Positions 22,649 through 34,231 of a DNA stretch of 64,000 bases are shown in pieces. A model generated the notes under the pieces. The model was not told the DNA's origin. It saw nothing but the letters and a program-made list of their open reading frames with translations, and searched no databases. The DNA comes from Drechmeria coniospora. Its lineage: Eukaryota > Ascomycota > Sordariomycetes > Hypocreales > Ophiocordycipitaceae. How positions within the stretch are numbered: the first letter of the stretch is position 1; each line of letters begins with the position of its first letter. The DNA lies in assembly GCF_001625195.1 (NCBI RefSeq), contig NC_054391.1, positions 7,513,157 to 7,577,156 of the forward strand, in the 5' to 3' direction. The position numbers and the translations under genes were made by a program.

Positions 22649-24810
22649 CTACTGCTCTGCTCTTCCAAGCACATTGATCATGCCCACCACCCATGCCGGC
22701 CACCAGACACACCATACAACTACTGGTGTGTACATTCCCGAGACGTTCCACCCAAAGCTCGCCTCTCGCAACAAATCTGTGAGGGACAGGTTCCAGAGCC
22801 GTGCGACCACAGAAATGACGACTGAAGGGGCGCAGGCGCTAAGTGAACCGGCGAGAAGATACCTAATCATAGGGCTGCGGGTAGGACGAACAAAAGTCAG
22901 GGGTGTGGAGAGGACCCCGACGAGGAAGGCGAGCGAAAAGTTGAGCGTGGCAAGCGTAGCCAATGACATGCCCAGGATGAGAAGAGAAAAGGACTTGGTA
23001 AGCTGAAAATGTTGGGGCGTTGGCGTGAGGAGGGTGTTAAGTAGATGAGTGGCAACGGAGGGCAAAATGGCAGAGGCGAGCGAGAACATGGTGAAGGCCG
23101 GCAGTAGCATCTAAAAGTAGCACGCGATTAGCCGATCGTTCAATGACGCCGCGACATGGCAATAACAAGCAACGGCTCAGAAACTCGAGCAATACTCACA
23201 GCTGCAGGGAGTTTGTTGAATACGAATAGAGGCAAAAGGGAAATTGCCAGGCACACGGCGACAACACTTAGAGGTGGGAGGAGATCTCGCTCAACCGTTT
23301 GCGTTGAGTCGTCGGAATTGTTGACCTTAGGCTCGAGCTCGTCCATGTCCTTCTCCGGCACAGGCACAGGCACAGCTGGTGCCGGCGCCTCCTTGGCTGG
23401 ACGGGGTGATGGTCCTGTCTGCCCACTCTTGACCCATAGGAAGATGGCCATGATGGTAAAATTGGCTGATAAGAGCATGGCGCTGGGGAGGTAAGTGCCG
23501 ATGCTCACGAAGCGATCGCGTTGCATAAGCAAGTAGAAGAAGAAGCTTTGGTGCAGATGCTCCAGCAAGTTGTTCAAGCTCCGGAAGGTCCCCTCCACGA
23601 TTCTCCCCATGGTCATCTCATCATGCCAGCCCTCACCGTAGGGCTGTAGCGTCACCGAATCGACGTGATAGGGGATGAAGCTGCTATGGGGGCCTGCTGA
23701 GCTCCCCAATCCCTGGTATAGCATTCCTCGAAACATGGTCCATAATCGGTCCGAGTAGCTGTTTGTGGAGTGCTTCATGTCCTGTATCGCCGTTTGGGTT
23801 CCCATCTGACCACCGGCGATATTGACGATGGAATTGATCACGTCAAGATTCGGCAGTTGGCCGTTGGTGCCATCGTAGATGATGTGGATCCCCTCGAAGC
23901 GATGGCCAGATGTGTAATCGATGGCAATTGCACCCTGCAGGGCACCTGACTTCAGGGGTAGGGCGGCGATGTTATCGGCGTCGTGGGCGTCGTGGTAGGC
24001 ATCCACCCAGGCTTGGGTGCCGGTCCTGCTGTCAGGGGGTATCACCAGGATAATATCTTTGGACCAAAGCGACCAGCCTAGCTCGTTCGAAGATACATCG
24101 ATTGGTAAGCGCTCGACAAGCAAGAAAGGACCGACTGTCTGGAGAGAGACTCACGCTGGAAGTACCGAACCAGCGTCAACGCGAGCGCCACCCCATTGCG
24201 ATTCAAGTTGCCCTCGATGCCTTTCCAAGCAGCAACAAGAACAATGGCCTCGGTGGCGTCACCTCGAGGAGCTTGCAGGATCCCATATACATTCTCGCCG
24301 GAGTATTCTTCCCCTGCGGAGAAGTACGTGTACTTTTGTCGTCCGACCTTGATTCCCACGCCTTTCAATATACCTTCGAGTCGGTCATTGATCCTATAGC
24401 CACGCACTTGACGTTAGCCGAACCGCCCTCGGACCCATGGTTGCCGCCGTTTGGAGTGCAGCGAACTCACTCGTAGTTGCTCTTGTGAGCAATGGAGTCC
24501 AGCTCGTGGCTGTAGGCACGAAAGACGTTCTGTTCACTCCCTCCAAAATACGTATGGACCTGCCCTGGTAGGAGCGCATTCTCCGAAATGTAGGTGCGAC
24601 GTGAGTAGTCGTCTAGTGGCAGGAGCAGGAGCCAAAGGACGCCGATGGTTATGCAAAGGAATGACAGATAAGGAGGTAGCTTGAGGATTCGCGGGTCGCG
24701 CCGCAGTAACAGTGCTGAGGCTAGAGGTGGTACGTACACGTTAATCGAAGGCGGGAAGGAGTACTTTTGTTAAGAAGAAGGGATATGCACTCACAGAGTA
24801 GTCGTGACAT
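22649..24810 (-). CDS. GAA1: GPI transamidase subunit Gaa1
   Basis: ER-membrane subunit of the complex that transfers preassembled GPI anchors to proteins. Exons in reading order: 24810-24795, 24720-24471, 24393-24155, 24077-23200, 23110-22649, giving 614 residues. The first exon is 16 nt (MSRLL plus one base). A signal-anchor helix (about 22-43, rich in Leu/Trp) is followed by a large lumenal M28-peptidase-like domain. Family stretches include YFSAGEEYSGENVYGILQAP, VAAWKGIEGNLN, WSLWSKDIILVIP and MLYQGLGSSAGPHSSFIPY. At least five hydrophobic segments make up the C-terminal third, interrupted by a Pro/Ala/Glu-rich loop around 23320-23410. All parts are present and in phase. Confidence 0.93.
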
Positions 24811-26009
24811 CTTGGCCACTTTGCTCGACAGGATGGCTCTCGTCGAGGCAGGTCGGTCACCAAGGTTCAGGCAGGTGGGTAGGCGAACTAGAGGACCAAC
24901 CAGGCTATGGCTGGAACGTACGGAGCTTGAATCTTTGTCATCGACTTGTTGGCTTGGCGGCCTGGTCAACGAACAAACCAGCTAGGCCATGCTGGGGGAC
25001 AATACACTCAGCAATACAGGCGGTAGGTTCGTAATGCGGAATGATTACAAACAAAAGTGACCTCAATACACATGAGTACTGTGATTTTATTCGTTTCTCG
25101 CCAGTTAGGAAATATTTGCCAGATGAATAGGATTTGAACTATTACACAGTGCCCACGTACCAGTCTCATCAATGGAGCAACTACATCTACGAAGTACTTC
25201 GTACACCAGGACAAAGGTTACGTGGTATTAATGTCAATATACTTACAGTGCTTGCAACTCGACCGCTCCAGAGAATTCCTATTAGTATGCTCTATTTCAA
25301 AGAATGGTAATTTCTGGTAATTATTGAGCCATACAAAAAATAAATGAACAAATTAATAATGAATAATGAATAGATGTTTTTATATCAGCTACGCCAAATA
25401 AAACATAAGTTCGAAGTTGTTTCATACCTATGCACTGCATACATACATGATGCACACGTACGGAGCACGCCTGCACGTGTTATGTTGCACAAGGAGCCCG
25501 AAGCAGTGATCTCTTCGACGACCCCTTTCATGCGGCAAGTGGCGTAATGTACATTTGGCCTTCTGATAATTTCACTGTCAACGGCCACTGAGCTGGCTGC
25601 ACCTGCACCATTGACACTAGCATGAGGACTGTACGCACACATGTGCTTGTACTCTCATGTAGAGACAATGGCACTGTACTCCGTTCACCCATTTCAACCA
25701 GCAGCCCATTTAGTATTTCTATGGTTTGTGCCGTGCTGTCACCAGTAGACACTCCACATTCGTAGCCAGAGCATCACATAAAATACATACTTGGGGCAAG
25801 TGCTTGGGCAAATCGGATTGGTTGGGACCGAGTGGTTGTGTGTATGATTCTATGCTTTGTTGCGCTATCTAACCGCCAGCGAGTAGCAGAGTGACATTAT
25901 CCTACAAGTAAATTTCGCCGAACTTATCATGAAGCCTCTTGGGGGTTCTCCTTCCTGCAAAGCTGTTGGCAACCCATATATCAATCACGGGCAACAACTT
26001 CGACAATAA
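24811..26009. other. GAA1 upstream region and AT-richer spacer
   Basis: No gene recognised. The first few hundred bases are the GAA1 promoter. About 25060-25400 is AT-rich and includes a tRNA-like segment (25119-25190). Single copies of the TACGGAG motif occur, for example near 25460. Confidence 0.55.
25119..25190 (-). other. Degenerate tRNA-like segment
   Basis: Read on the minus strand, 72 nt with AGATG near the 5' end pairing with CATCT near the 3' end, TA at positions 8-9, and an AATAG/CTATT hairpin around TTCAAATC resembling a T arm. The anticodon stem does not pair, so it is not a functional tRNA as read. AT-rich surroundings would suit a decayed mitochondrial tRNA insert or a tRNA-derived repeat. 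Chance is possible. Confidence 0.2.
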
Positions 26010-26270
26010 TTAAACCGCACACCCAGGAGCTGGACCATCATCACAGGCGTTGCCAAGTCCGCAATCAATCCATAGAATGGGAGATCCGTTGTTGCAGAAA
26101 TACCAGGCACACCCCCCTGGTGCCTGGTTCGCCGGCCGCGTGCCAGTCCAGTAGGCACCGTGTTTGCAGGATCTAACATCGAGAAGCGCCTCCCTTTTGG
26201 TTATGAAAGCAGCGGCAGAGACAGCGTAGATTCCAGCAGCGAAAGCTGCAAGGAGGTTGATGATATGCAT
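26010..26270 (-). CDS. Small secreted cysteine-rich protein (candidate)
   Basis: Single-exon frame of 86 residues. The N-terminus MHIINLLAAFAAGIYAVSAA is a good signal peptide, followed by a Lys-Arg (TKR) site suitable for Kex2-type processing. The remaining 60 or so residues carry six Cys (spacings of 18, 4, 10, 5 and 7 residues between them), many Gly and three Trp, and end in Cys-Ala-Val. These traits fit a disulfide-stabilised secreted protein of the kind fungi deploy outside the cell. No family was recognised and no role is claimed. It stands alone in an AT-richer spacer, a typical place for such genes. An unseen intron cannot be excluded. Confidence 0.55.
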   Translation of the reverse strand: MHIINLLAAFAAGIYAVSAAAFITKREALLDVRSCKHGAYWTGTRPANQAPGGCAWYFCNNGSPILWIDCGLGNACDDGPAPGCAV

Positions 26271-27377
26271 TGTGAATCAGTCTTCAAATTAAGCCTCGTT
26301 CTAGAGCGGAGTAGTGCTGACATTAGCATTTATCAGGATCGAGAGAGTCCATTGACTTCTTACTTGTATCTTGGAGACTATTAGCCTTCCTTTGTTGGTA
26401 CTTGATTATGAGCAGAAATGAATAAGTCTTTAGAAATGACGGGAAATTGGGCGGTTTCTGTGGACAGTTGGATCGCAAGGATTGCTGCTGCTGGATGATG
26501 CTGCTGGATGATGTTGGGTATGATATTGGGGACGAAGCTGACGAGGAAGCTGGAACAATGGGAAGGCCGGCGAGATGAGGAAGGGGAAAAACGAGTGATG
26601 AGTCTCATGACCCTGGGCCTGGGGCATGATCAGCAGACATTGGCGTTACGCCGTTGGTTGGTACCCCGTCGCTATACGCACCCTGCCTCTCAAGGGAACC
26701 AACATACTGGATCGATGGTTGGCAGCCGGCCGCGTATTAAGGACGAGGAAAGATGACGGGTTCAAGATTTCAATGTAGTATGAGTACGGTCCTTGGTACG
26801 GAGTTGACTGCCTCGCTTGCACAATACTTCCTCGTTGGGCGTCCGAAACTGTGCAGTGCAGGCATGTGTACCTGTGATGACGTCTGTGCCGCAGGGTTTG
26901 TAGGCGCCGAGTCTGTTTCAATAAAGCAAAGCACAGTCGCCTGACATTCAGAAAAGGCAGGAGCTACATCGTGTTCTATTTTCTCGATGTTGGGTGGCAG
27001 TCATCGGCATCGAGCACGACAAGTGCAGGGCCCGCAGATGCAAGCACTATGTTTGCAGCAACGAGGAAGGTAAAGTACAGATGCTGCGGGAAGTTTACGT
27101 ACATTGGTGGGAAAGAATGGTGCGTGAAGTGAACAGCAAGTGCACACCAAGGTTGGTCTTGGTAACGAACCAACGGCCCAACGATCCGAATAGAGCATGG
27201 TAGAAGCTCGAACGGTACACTTTTGTAAGCATATGCATGTTTCGCGCGAAGCGGAAGGCGGAGTAAGCGGTTTCAGTTATTGGTACATTCAGCAAAACTC
27301 CACAAGTGTACAATTTTATATACACAGTATTCTTGGTCGTACATGTCGGCATATTTGACAGAATGCTACATGGATCC

Positions 27378-27737
27378 TTAATGCCCAAATGTATATGTTC
27401 CGATCATTTTCTGCCGTAACGGTTGCTCCCATCCCGATTGCGCAGTGTTAACAGTAGCGTTGTCCGCTCGATAGGCCCTATTCTCAGCACGCAACGCCTT
27501 CGGAAAGCCAGCAAAAGATGCTCCTTCATGATGCGCCCTATTCATCTGGGATGCCCGCTTGAGGATGCTCGGTGCCGATGCCTGTCCGGCGGAGTGGGCG
27601 CAAACGAGCTTCAAGTCTTCTCCCGGGTTGTTCATCGGGTAAAGAGTGTCCATTTTGGCAGGTATTCGGGCAGACATGGCGAACACTCTAGCATGATATA
27701 ACAACAGCAAGAATATCAAGAAACTGTTCCTGATCAT
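27378..27737 (-). CDS. Possible small secreted protein
   Basis: Open frame of 119 residues starting at an ATG. The first 20 residues, MIRNSFLIFLLLLYHARVFA, form a hydrophobic signal-like segment ending in AxA-type residues. The rest is polar, with a single Cys and no known domain. There is no homology evidence; the signal-like start is the only reason to list it. It could equally be a chance frame. Confidence 0.25.
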   Translation of the reverse strand: MIRNSFLIFLLLLYHARVFAMSARIPAKMDTLYPMNNPGEDLKLVCAHSAGQASAPSILKRASQMNRAHHEGASFAGFPKALRAENRAYRADNATVNTAQSGWEQPLRQKMIGTYTFGH

Positions 27738-28129
27738 TTAACGATTCTGCTGTGTTTCCCAAAACGTAGATTACAACAATGCCACATCATCAGGAGTACC
27801 CTTCGACTTGGCCATTTAGGATGCCCGCTATCAGAGACGATGGTTCACAAGAGTTAGAGTGACGAGGTCTAAGGACCGTTACGGATCGCGAGGACGAAGG
27901 CAATGCATGCATTGATCCCTAGGGAACCTCCGTTTCTCGTCGGAGAGCTTCCCTGGCTTAATGTACTTGTACAAGTATTAATATAAGTATACTGTATATT
28001 AACTCCGTAGCTTACCTGGCCTTCAACAAGAGGTCTCGTGCCCTGTCACGTGATTCTATCCAATGTTTCACATCTTACACCTTCCGACAGGTACATTATT
28101 ATTACTGATCCATTGGCTGCAATAATACA

Positions 28130-28350
28130 AAGCCTAGTTCCATTCCAGTTCAATAATTGCTACTAGCAATAGTATAAAGTGATGTGTAGAATTCGCTCTC
28201 ATAAGATTTCTTTCAAAGAATGAAAATAAATGCATAATCTAATTAATTATAAATATAATTTTCAAAATTACATGCTCAAGTATTGAAGAATTTTGGAGGG
28301 AAATATGTACTAATATCAATTATTATACATGTTATCCAGCCCTGGTGCAT
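28130..28350. repeat. AT-rich island
   Basis: AT-biased non-coding block upstream of YND1. It contains GCTCAAGTATTGAAG near 28272, resembling GCTCAAGTATGAATTT near 13835, and TTTCAAAGAATG near 28211, also present near 25295. This suggests related, decayed repeat copies. Confidence 0.4.
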
Positions 28351-28902
28351 CGTGTTTTTTAGTTCTTACAGTGAGTGGTGTTTGTTGCATACTGTGCGGA
28401 GTACATTGACAGCATGTTCAATCCTCACATGCTTTCAGGGGTGATACATTGTACCTAATAACGTGCCCTTCGTTTTTGAGCACGTTGCCTTCTCGGCTTA
28501 TCTTATCATCATAACCAAACTTGCTCTTCATCATCTTCTGGCCCCTGCGAACCATGTGTGTGGATCGACCGACTGTCAGCTCTTGACCTTGTTTCAATTA
28601 ATTGCCAGCGAATTCACAATTAAACTAGCCTCCAAATCATTCTTGGTCTGTGTCAGCTATCACGACGATAGCAAATCTTCTACGGGAAACCCTCAAAGAC
28701 GGCATCACCAAACCAGGTCGCGGCAAGGAACAAGAATACTCGCTGGCATACGGGTACTGTTCTCGGCGCCGCTTCTTGGATAAATTGCCACCTTCCATTC
28801 TCCCTGTCTTCATTGAGACACGACACAGACAGGTGGAAGGGCGTAGACGCAGGACGGAGGGCTTCACAGGACTGTTGCGTCCCGACGCGCGTACGAGCCC
28901 TC

Positions 28903-31026
28903 ATGTGTAAGAATTGTATGTCTTGTTTCCCCCCTTCATCCACTCGCCCAGCGAGCGAGACCGAAGCTCTTGCTTAACTGATCATCTGTCCGACAGGCCA
29001 GTATGGTGTCATCTTCGACGCTGGCTCCTCGGGGACCCGCGTCTATGTGTATAAGTGGAAGCTTCCGGACTCCTCGGCCAGGCATGCCTCGAAGCCAGAC
29101 CAGCACACCTTGCCACGGCTGAAACTGAAAAAGCAAAAGAAGATTCACCCTGGTGTCTCTTTCTATGCCGAAGATGTTGCCGCCGTCGGTCCCGATCACC
29201 TCAAGTCACTCATCGACTTGGCGCTCAAAGAAGTGCCTACTTCCAAAATTCCCCAGACGCCTGTCTTCCTCATGGCCACTGCAGGCGTTCGCTTTCTGCC
29301 TCAGCACCAGCAGACGGCTCTTCTAGAGGTGATATGTCGCTACCTGCAAGTCAACACTCGTTTTAAACTGCCACACTGCAAATCTCATGTACAAGTCATA
29401 TCCGGCGAGACGGAGGGACTTTATGGCTGGGTTGCCGCCAACTACCTTCTGGGCGGCTTTGACCACCCTGAGAATCATTCCCACGGCAAGGGTCACCACA
29501 CATACGGATTCTTGGACATGGGTGGCGCATCGGCGCAGATCGCCTTTGCGCCAAATTCTACCGAGGCTGAGCGTCACGCAAACGATCTGAAACTCATTCG
29601 GATGCGGCGCCTGGATGGCTCTTCCATGGTACACAGAGTCTTCACGGCCACATGGCTGGGCTTCGGTGCCAACAAGGCCCGCACTCGATATGTTGACAGT
29701 CTCAAGGAGAACTATGATGTCGGCTCCGTTGACGAAATTCCGGACCCTTGCCTGCCCAAGGGTTTGCGCACGACCCTCGGCGGCGAGCCCCGGCGACGTG
29801 ACAAAGCTGCACACGACCAGGTGCTTGTTGGGACTGGCATTTTCGAGGAGTGTCTGCGCAAAACACAACCGCTGCTGCGCAAAGACGCGCCATGCGATGA
29901 CCATCCCTGCCTCCTCGATGGCAGGCATGTCCCGGTCATCGACTTTGACGTAAATCACTTCATCGGCGTATCCGAGTACTGGCATGCTACGCATGGAGTC
30001 TTCGGCAACGAACACACCGCATATGACCTTGCAACCTACCAAAATACCGTCATGGACTTCTGCAGCCGCGACTGGACCGATATTGAAGGTGAGCTGGGCA
30101 AGCGAAAGCAGACACTCGATAAAAAGTTGCAAGACGCGCGGGAAGCGTGCTTCAAGGCTTCGTGGCTCATCAACGTGCTCCATGAGGGCATCGGTATCCC
30201 GCGGGTCAGCCTAGAGGGCTTGCCTAACCCTGGCATCAACACAACCAAGGATGCCGCGCAAAAAGCCAAGGATAGGGGTTTTCTCGACCCATTCCAGCCA
30301 GTGGACAAGATTGACGGCATCGAAGTTAGCTGGACACTGGGTAAGATGATACTCTACGCGGCAGGTCAGGTTTCTCCCCAAGAGTCTCCCGCTCAGCCCG
30401 TTGGCTTTGGAAGCAACGTGGAGTCGGGAGTACCCGACGATTTTGAGCATGCTGGTTCTGTGCCCTTGTCATCGACATCTGGCTCCGATGATGAAGGCGA
30501 AGGCTTCATCAGTGCGTCGAAGTCGATTTCCGGTTTCATCGCATTGATACTGCTTTCCCTACTCGCAGCGTATCTGCTCCGGGGACCGGAGAGAAGGAGG
30601 AAACTATTTGGCCTTATCCGTCGAAGGCGCCGACCCGGTACTGGTCGCAAACCTGGCAGGGGAATGTTCTCCTTCGCCAGCCAGCTCTTCGGCCGTAATG
30701 CAGCAACGTATCAGCGAGTGATCAACGAAGGAGATGCAGCCGAACTGGAACTCGGGTTGGTGGATTCAGATGAGCACCATCAATCAGACAGCAGCGACTC
30801 TTCGCGAGCTGGCAAGGGGAGTGGTCTCTCGACGCTCAGGCTGAACGTTGATCGGCCCGATGACCTACAACCACCGCCGGCGATGGACAGGAATGGGCTT
30901 GTCATTCGCACCGAGAGCCGTGAAAGACTTGCACCAACACTCCAGATGCTCAACGCCGGTCGACGTAGTAGAACCGGGAGTCCCACCCGACAAAAATGCT
31001 CCCTCACTCCTCCCATTGAGCATTGA
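28903..31026 (+). CDS. YND1: Golgi apyrase Ynd1 (nucleoside di/triphosphatase)
   Basis: GDA1/CD39-family enzyme that hydrolyses nucleoside diphosphates in the Golgi lumen, supporting nucleotide-sugar antiport for glycosylation. Apyrase conserved regions are clear: DAGSSGTRVYVY (ACR1), LMATAGVRFL (ACR2), ISGETEGLYGW (ACR3, catalytic Glu) and FLDMGGASAQIAF (ACR4). A single membrane helix (SGFIALILLSLLAAYLL) is followed by an Arg-rich patch and a long Ser-rich cytosolic tail. The large exon 28997-31026 is certain. For the start I propose a 4-nt coding exon, ATG plus T at 28903-28906, then a 90-nt intron with donor GTAAGA. This yields MCQYGVIFDAGSS, matching the short N-terminus of the family, and a total of 677 residues. 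An alternative upstream start is possible. Confidence 0.9.
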
Positions 31027-31451
31027 GGTCGAGCGCGATGGACAGTGGAAAAAGAAAGGAGTTTGGTGTCAGATAGATTCATGGGCAAATCGACAAGGGG
31101 ATATTCTCCACCTCCTGGTTATGACGGCGGTTGTGTATTCATATGCAGGCCAAGGAGTATGGAGCTGGAGCAGCTGTGTTGTCAATTAGCTGGCTTTATT
31201 TCCGTTTCGGCCTGGTCACACCACACGTGCAAGTGTGCCGTGTGAGTTTCCTGGAAAGAATGATGATGGCCACTGCTCTTTTAAACGGGCTAGGACGTTG
31301 CGGAATTTCGTGCAGATGAGGAACGTGTTGCATTGGCCGAAGAGTCAAATATTCCAATCATCTAGCCTAGTGCCAACAACTCGAAGTCAGCCCACGAGAA
31401 GGGGTTCAATACCTGATCCAAAAACCATGCCATGCATTCATTGACTGTCAG
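31027..31451. other. Convergent 3' flanks of YND1 and Hikeshi
   Basis: Untranslated sequence only; nothing else recognised. Confidence 0.7.
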
Positions 31452-32048
31452 TTAACTCGGTGGCTTCTCGAGGAAGGTAGGATCTGAACGAAGGCGAGCC
31501 TCAAACTTGCGCCACCATTCCTCAAAAGCCTTCAGGGGAACGACCTCTATGCCTTCAGGGCCAACCGTGCCACTGAAGCTGGCGAGAAAGTTGAACGCGT
31601 TTTGAATGATGAGCTGGGCGAGCGCAGGCGTGGCAGGTTGCTGAGACGATGACGGATTGGAGGCTTTTTCTGCCGCAAGCTCTTGAAGGCACCGACTAAC
31701 CGTTTCAGCAGGCTCGACAGACACACCAATCACAAGTTCGTTGGTTTCTTGTCTGCCCCCGACCTTGAACATGGCGCTCTCTTTGCCCGGGCCGATGCCG
31801 CCGAGGAAGCGAAAGTTGGGAGCTGCGCCAGTTTGTGCAGCCGCCGCAACCTCGTTGGCCGTAGCAATGTAGATGGCTGCCGCAGTATTTTCTGGCAAGG
31901 TGACATTGGGGAGGAGGAAGATGACGATGTGGGAGAAAGACTTTGTCGTCGGCAGCGCGTAGGTGAAGGACGTCTGGGATGGCATTGACGTGGGCTCGGT
32001 GATGAGGGCCAAGCCGGCCGGGACGATTCCAAAGAGAGGGTTCGACAT
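31452..32048 (-). CDS. OPI10: Hikeshi / Opi10 family protein
   Basis: Homologue of human Hikeshi, the carrier that imports HSP70 into the nucleus under heat stress; the yeast relative OPI10 was named for an inositol-excretion phenotype. Single exon, 198 residues, the family length. The N-terminal jelly-roll part starts MSNPLFGIVPAGLALITEP and contains FSHIVIFLLPNVTLPENTAA and FRFLGGIGPGKESAMFKV. An Ala/Ser/Pro linker leads to the C-terminal helical part with NAFNFLASFSG and a final aromatic helix (FEEWWRKFEARL). All blocks are intact. Confidence 0.95.
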   Translation of the reverse strand: MSNPLFGIVPAGLALITEPTSMPSQTSFTYALPTTKSFSHIVIFLLPNVTLPENTAAAIYIATANEVAAAAQTGAAPNFRFLGGIGPGKESAMFKVGGRQETNELVIGVSVEPAETVSRCLQELAAEKASNPSSSQQPATPALAQLIIQNAFNFLASFSGTVGPEGIEVVPLKAFEEWWRKFEARLRSDPTFLEKPPS

Positions 32049-32852
32049 GGCACTACCTCTTACGTTAGAAAATCCTAGTGTTGATCTGATTGCACAAGGT
32101 GTGGTGTGATAATTCGCTCGGTAAATACGTATGAGATCGTAGTTAGGTGCAATTTTCGTCTGTCTTCGTGGTGGGCCCAGAATGGATGTACTTATTAGGT
32201 TGTAAATGAAGCCCCAACGTAAGCCAGAAGGTGAGAAAGCTGATACAATTTCAGGAATAATCCAGATCGGAGACGACAGTGCTCGCGACCCGAATTAGTA
32301 TGTCCAGCCGCTTCGGCGACGGCGATGGTCGTCGGCAAACGCTTCCTCGTGCTGCTGGCCGTCTCTTCCTATGCTTGTACAAGTAGGTGTACTGTAATAG
32401 TCGATTGATAGGAAGGTGGAGGGCACAACGACTCCGCTTTTTGAAGCAACTGTTCTGGAGTATTCTTAGCACCAACGACCACATCCAGCAGTCCAGTATT
32501 AATAATTACAGTAAAAGTAGTAGTCCGTACACCGTACAGTACTTAAATAGGTGTAGGTGTTGTAGATGTTAAACTCGGTAAATACGGCGCTATTACTCTG
32601 TACTCCCCCATGCAGCATGCGCCCCCACCTGGGCTCAATTACTGTGCAAGTCTCCGTACTCCGTACGGAGTACACTAATGGTACAATGCTCGCCTTGCCT
32701 TGCATGTACTGGCAGTCCTGTTGATTGTCAGTTCATACCTCCAAACCACGCGTGTTCCCAACGTTCAAGAATAAGTACAACCAGCTCAACTCAGCTCAAC
32801 CTAATCCAACCGACCGGAGGCACCGTTGCCACCGGTGTATAAGTCGGGCACG
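32049..32852. other. Divergent promoter region of OPI10 and the Nudix gene
   Basis: No gene. It contains an 18-bp motif palindrome at 32656-32673 and nearby GTAC-rich sequence (about 32510-32570). Confidence 0.7.
32656..32673. repeat. 18-bp palindrome GTACTCCGTACGGAGTAC
   Basis: Perfect palindrome of two abutting inverted 11-bp motif copies sharing GTAC, about 180 bp upstream of the Nudix gene start. Confidence 0.9.
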
Positions 32853-34027
32853 ATGAAATCCAACATCGAACTCATTGGAGAAGCGGATAAGTCAGTCTCA
32901 CTCCCCACCCTACTTATCGTCCGAGATGAATGAAGCAGGAGGAAGGAATAAGGAGATCCTCTTAGGGGTTTGCCTTTGGGAGAGAACTGACGCCCTGTTG
33001 CCTTAGTTTTCCCTATTCATGCCATGCTGACGATGGCAAGCATCAGCCGCCGTGCGAGGGTCTGTACACGTTGCTGTGGGAGGATGATCAAGGGCAATAT
33101 CCCATCGGTTACATGCTGGATCGCGTTGTTCAGGCACTCATGCGAATGCCAGCCAATGTCACCGGCGAGATGAAAATCAGCCATGAGAATCGCACACTCC
33201 TCCTCTTTCAGCAGTTGCCCACCGAGATGGATAGAAGCCGAGCAGCAGCAGTGCTAGCCAACAGCCTGCGTAGCCAAGATACCTTCAGGTTGCTTCGGGG
33301 CTGGCGAGATGAGGCGTGGCCAGTCTACAGCCGCAAGGGGGAGCTTCTGTTCAGCATAGAACGAACCGCGATGGGGCTTCTAGGTACGATGCGCTATGGC
33401 GTGCACATGACAGCCTACGTTGCCGATGCCACCGCGCCTCACGGCCTCAAGATGTGGGTGCCTCGGCGCGCCGCCGACAAGTCCACCTTCCCTGGCATGC
33501 TCGACAACACCGTCGCAGGCGGGCTCATGACAGGCGAGGATCCCCTCGAATGCATTGCCCGCGAGGCAGATGAAGAGGCCAGCCTGCCGCAAGACTTGGT
33601 CCAGCGGCAAGCCCGTTGTGTCGGCACAGTCACCTACATCTATGTCACGGATAGGGAGCACGTCGGCGATGATGGCTTCATCTATCCTGAATGTCAATGG
33701 GTCTATGATCTCGAATTACCTACCGACGTCATTCCTCGACCCAAGGACGGCGAGGTCGAGCAGTTCTACCTCTGCGATGTAGATCAGGTGAAGCAGTACC
33801 TATCCGAGGGCAAGTTCAAGCACAACTGTGCCCTCGTCGTCCTCGACTTCTTTATCCGGCACGGCATTCTGAGCGAGGACAACGAGCGCGACCTGGGCCT
33901 AATGAGACAGAGAATGCACCGAAAAATACCATTCCCTGGGCCACATCAGACCGATTGGAACCATGCCTTCCCTAGCCTATCCTCGAGGTCCCGGAGCAGT
34001 CAAAAAGATGGCGAACTAGATCCTTGA
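32853..34027 (+). CDS. Nudix hydrolase with DUF4743 (yeast YJR142W-like)
   Basis: Exons 32853-32890 and 33007-34027 (116-nt intron, phase-exact through an Asn codon) give 352 residues. The N-terminal part is a DUF4743-type region (GYMLDRVVQAL). The Nudix box lies at about 184-206: GGLMTGEDPLECIAREADEEASL, which keeps the RE-x-x-EE catalytic helix but has Ser where most Nudix boxes have Gly, as is usual in this family. Relatives are often annotated as thiamin-pyrophosphokinase-related; plant and yeast members act on oxidised or oxo-thiamin diphosphates, so damage clean-up is likely but inferred. The C-terminus is Ser/Arg-rich and variable. Confidence 0.9.
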
Positions 34028-34231
34028 CCAGCGAAGCCTTCGTGTCGGGGCAGGTGGGAAGCGCGAGCGCGACCACGCCGTCCGCTTCCTCTCCAGGACA
34101 TGAGATCAAGCATATCGTATCGTGCGGGAACGTGTTGAGACGAGCCTGAGGACAAATCAACGCCGGTCCCCTGCGGCCTCGGTGGGTGGTATGGTCGGGT
34201 TTCCGATGGGACTCGGACGCGTAAACGATGA

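Larger units (their letters stand above)
26271..28902. other. Spacer with one weak secreted-protein candidate
   Basis: Apart from the frame at 27378-27737, I see no gene. About 27960-28350 is AT-rich with no coding potential, and a TACGGAG-type motif (GCGGAGTACA) lies near 28397. The final 400 bases form the YND1 upstream region; an open, Arg-rich stretch there (28650-28900) begins with GTG, not ATG, and is not called. Confidence 0.5.

Noticed and set aside
29323..30183. Minus-strand 286-codon open frame
   Set aside because: Antisense shadow of the YND1 apyrase exon.
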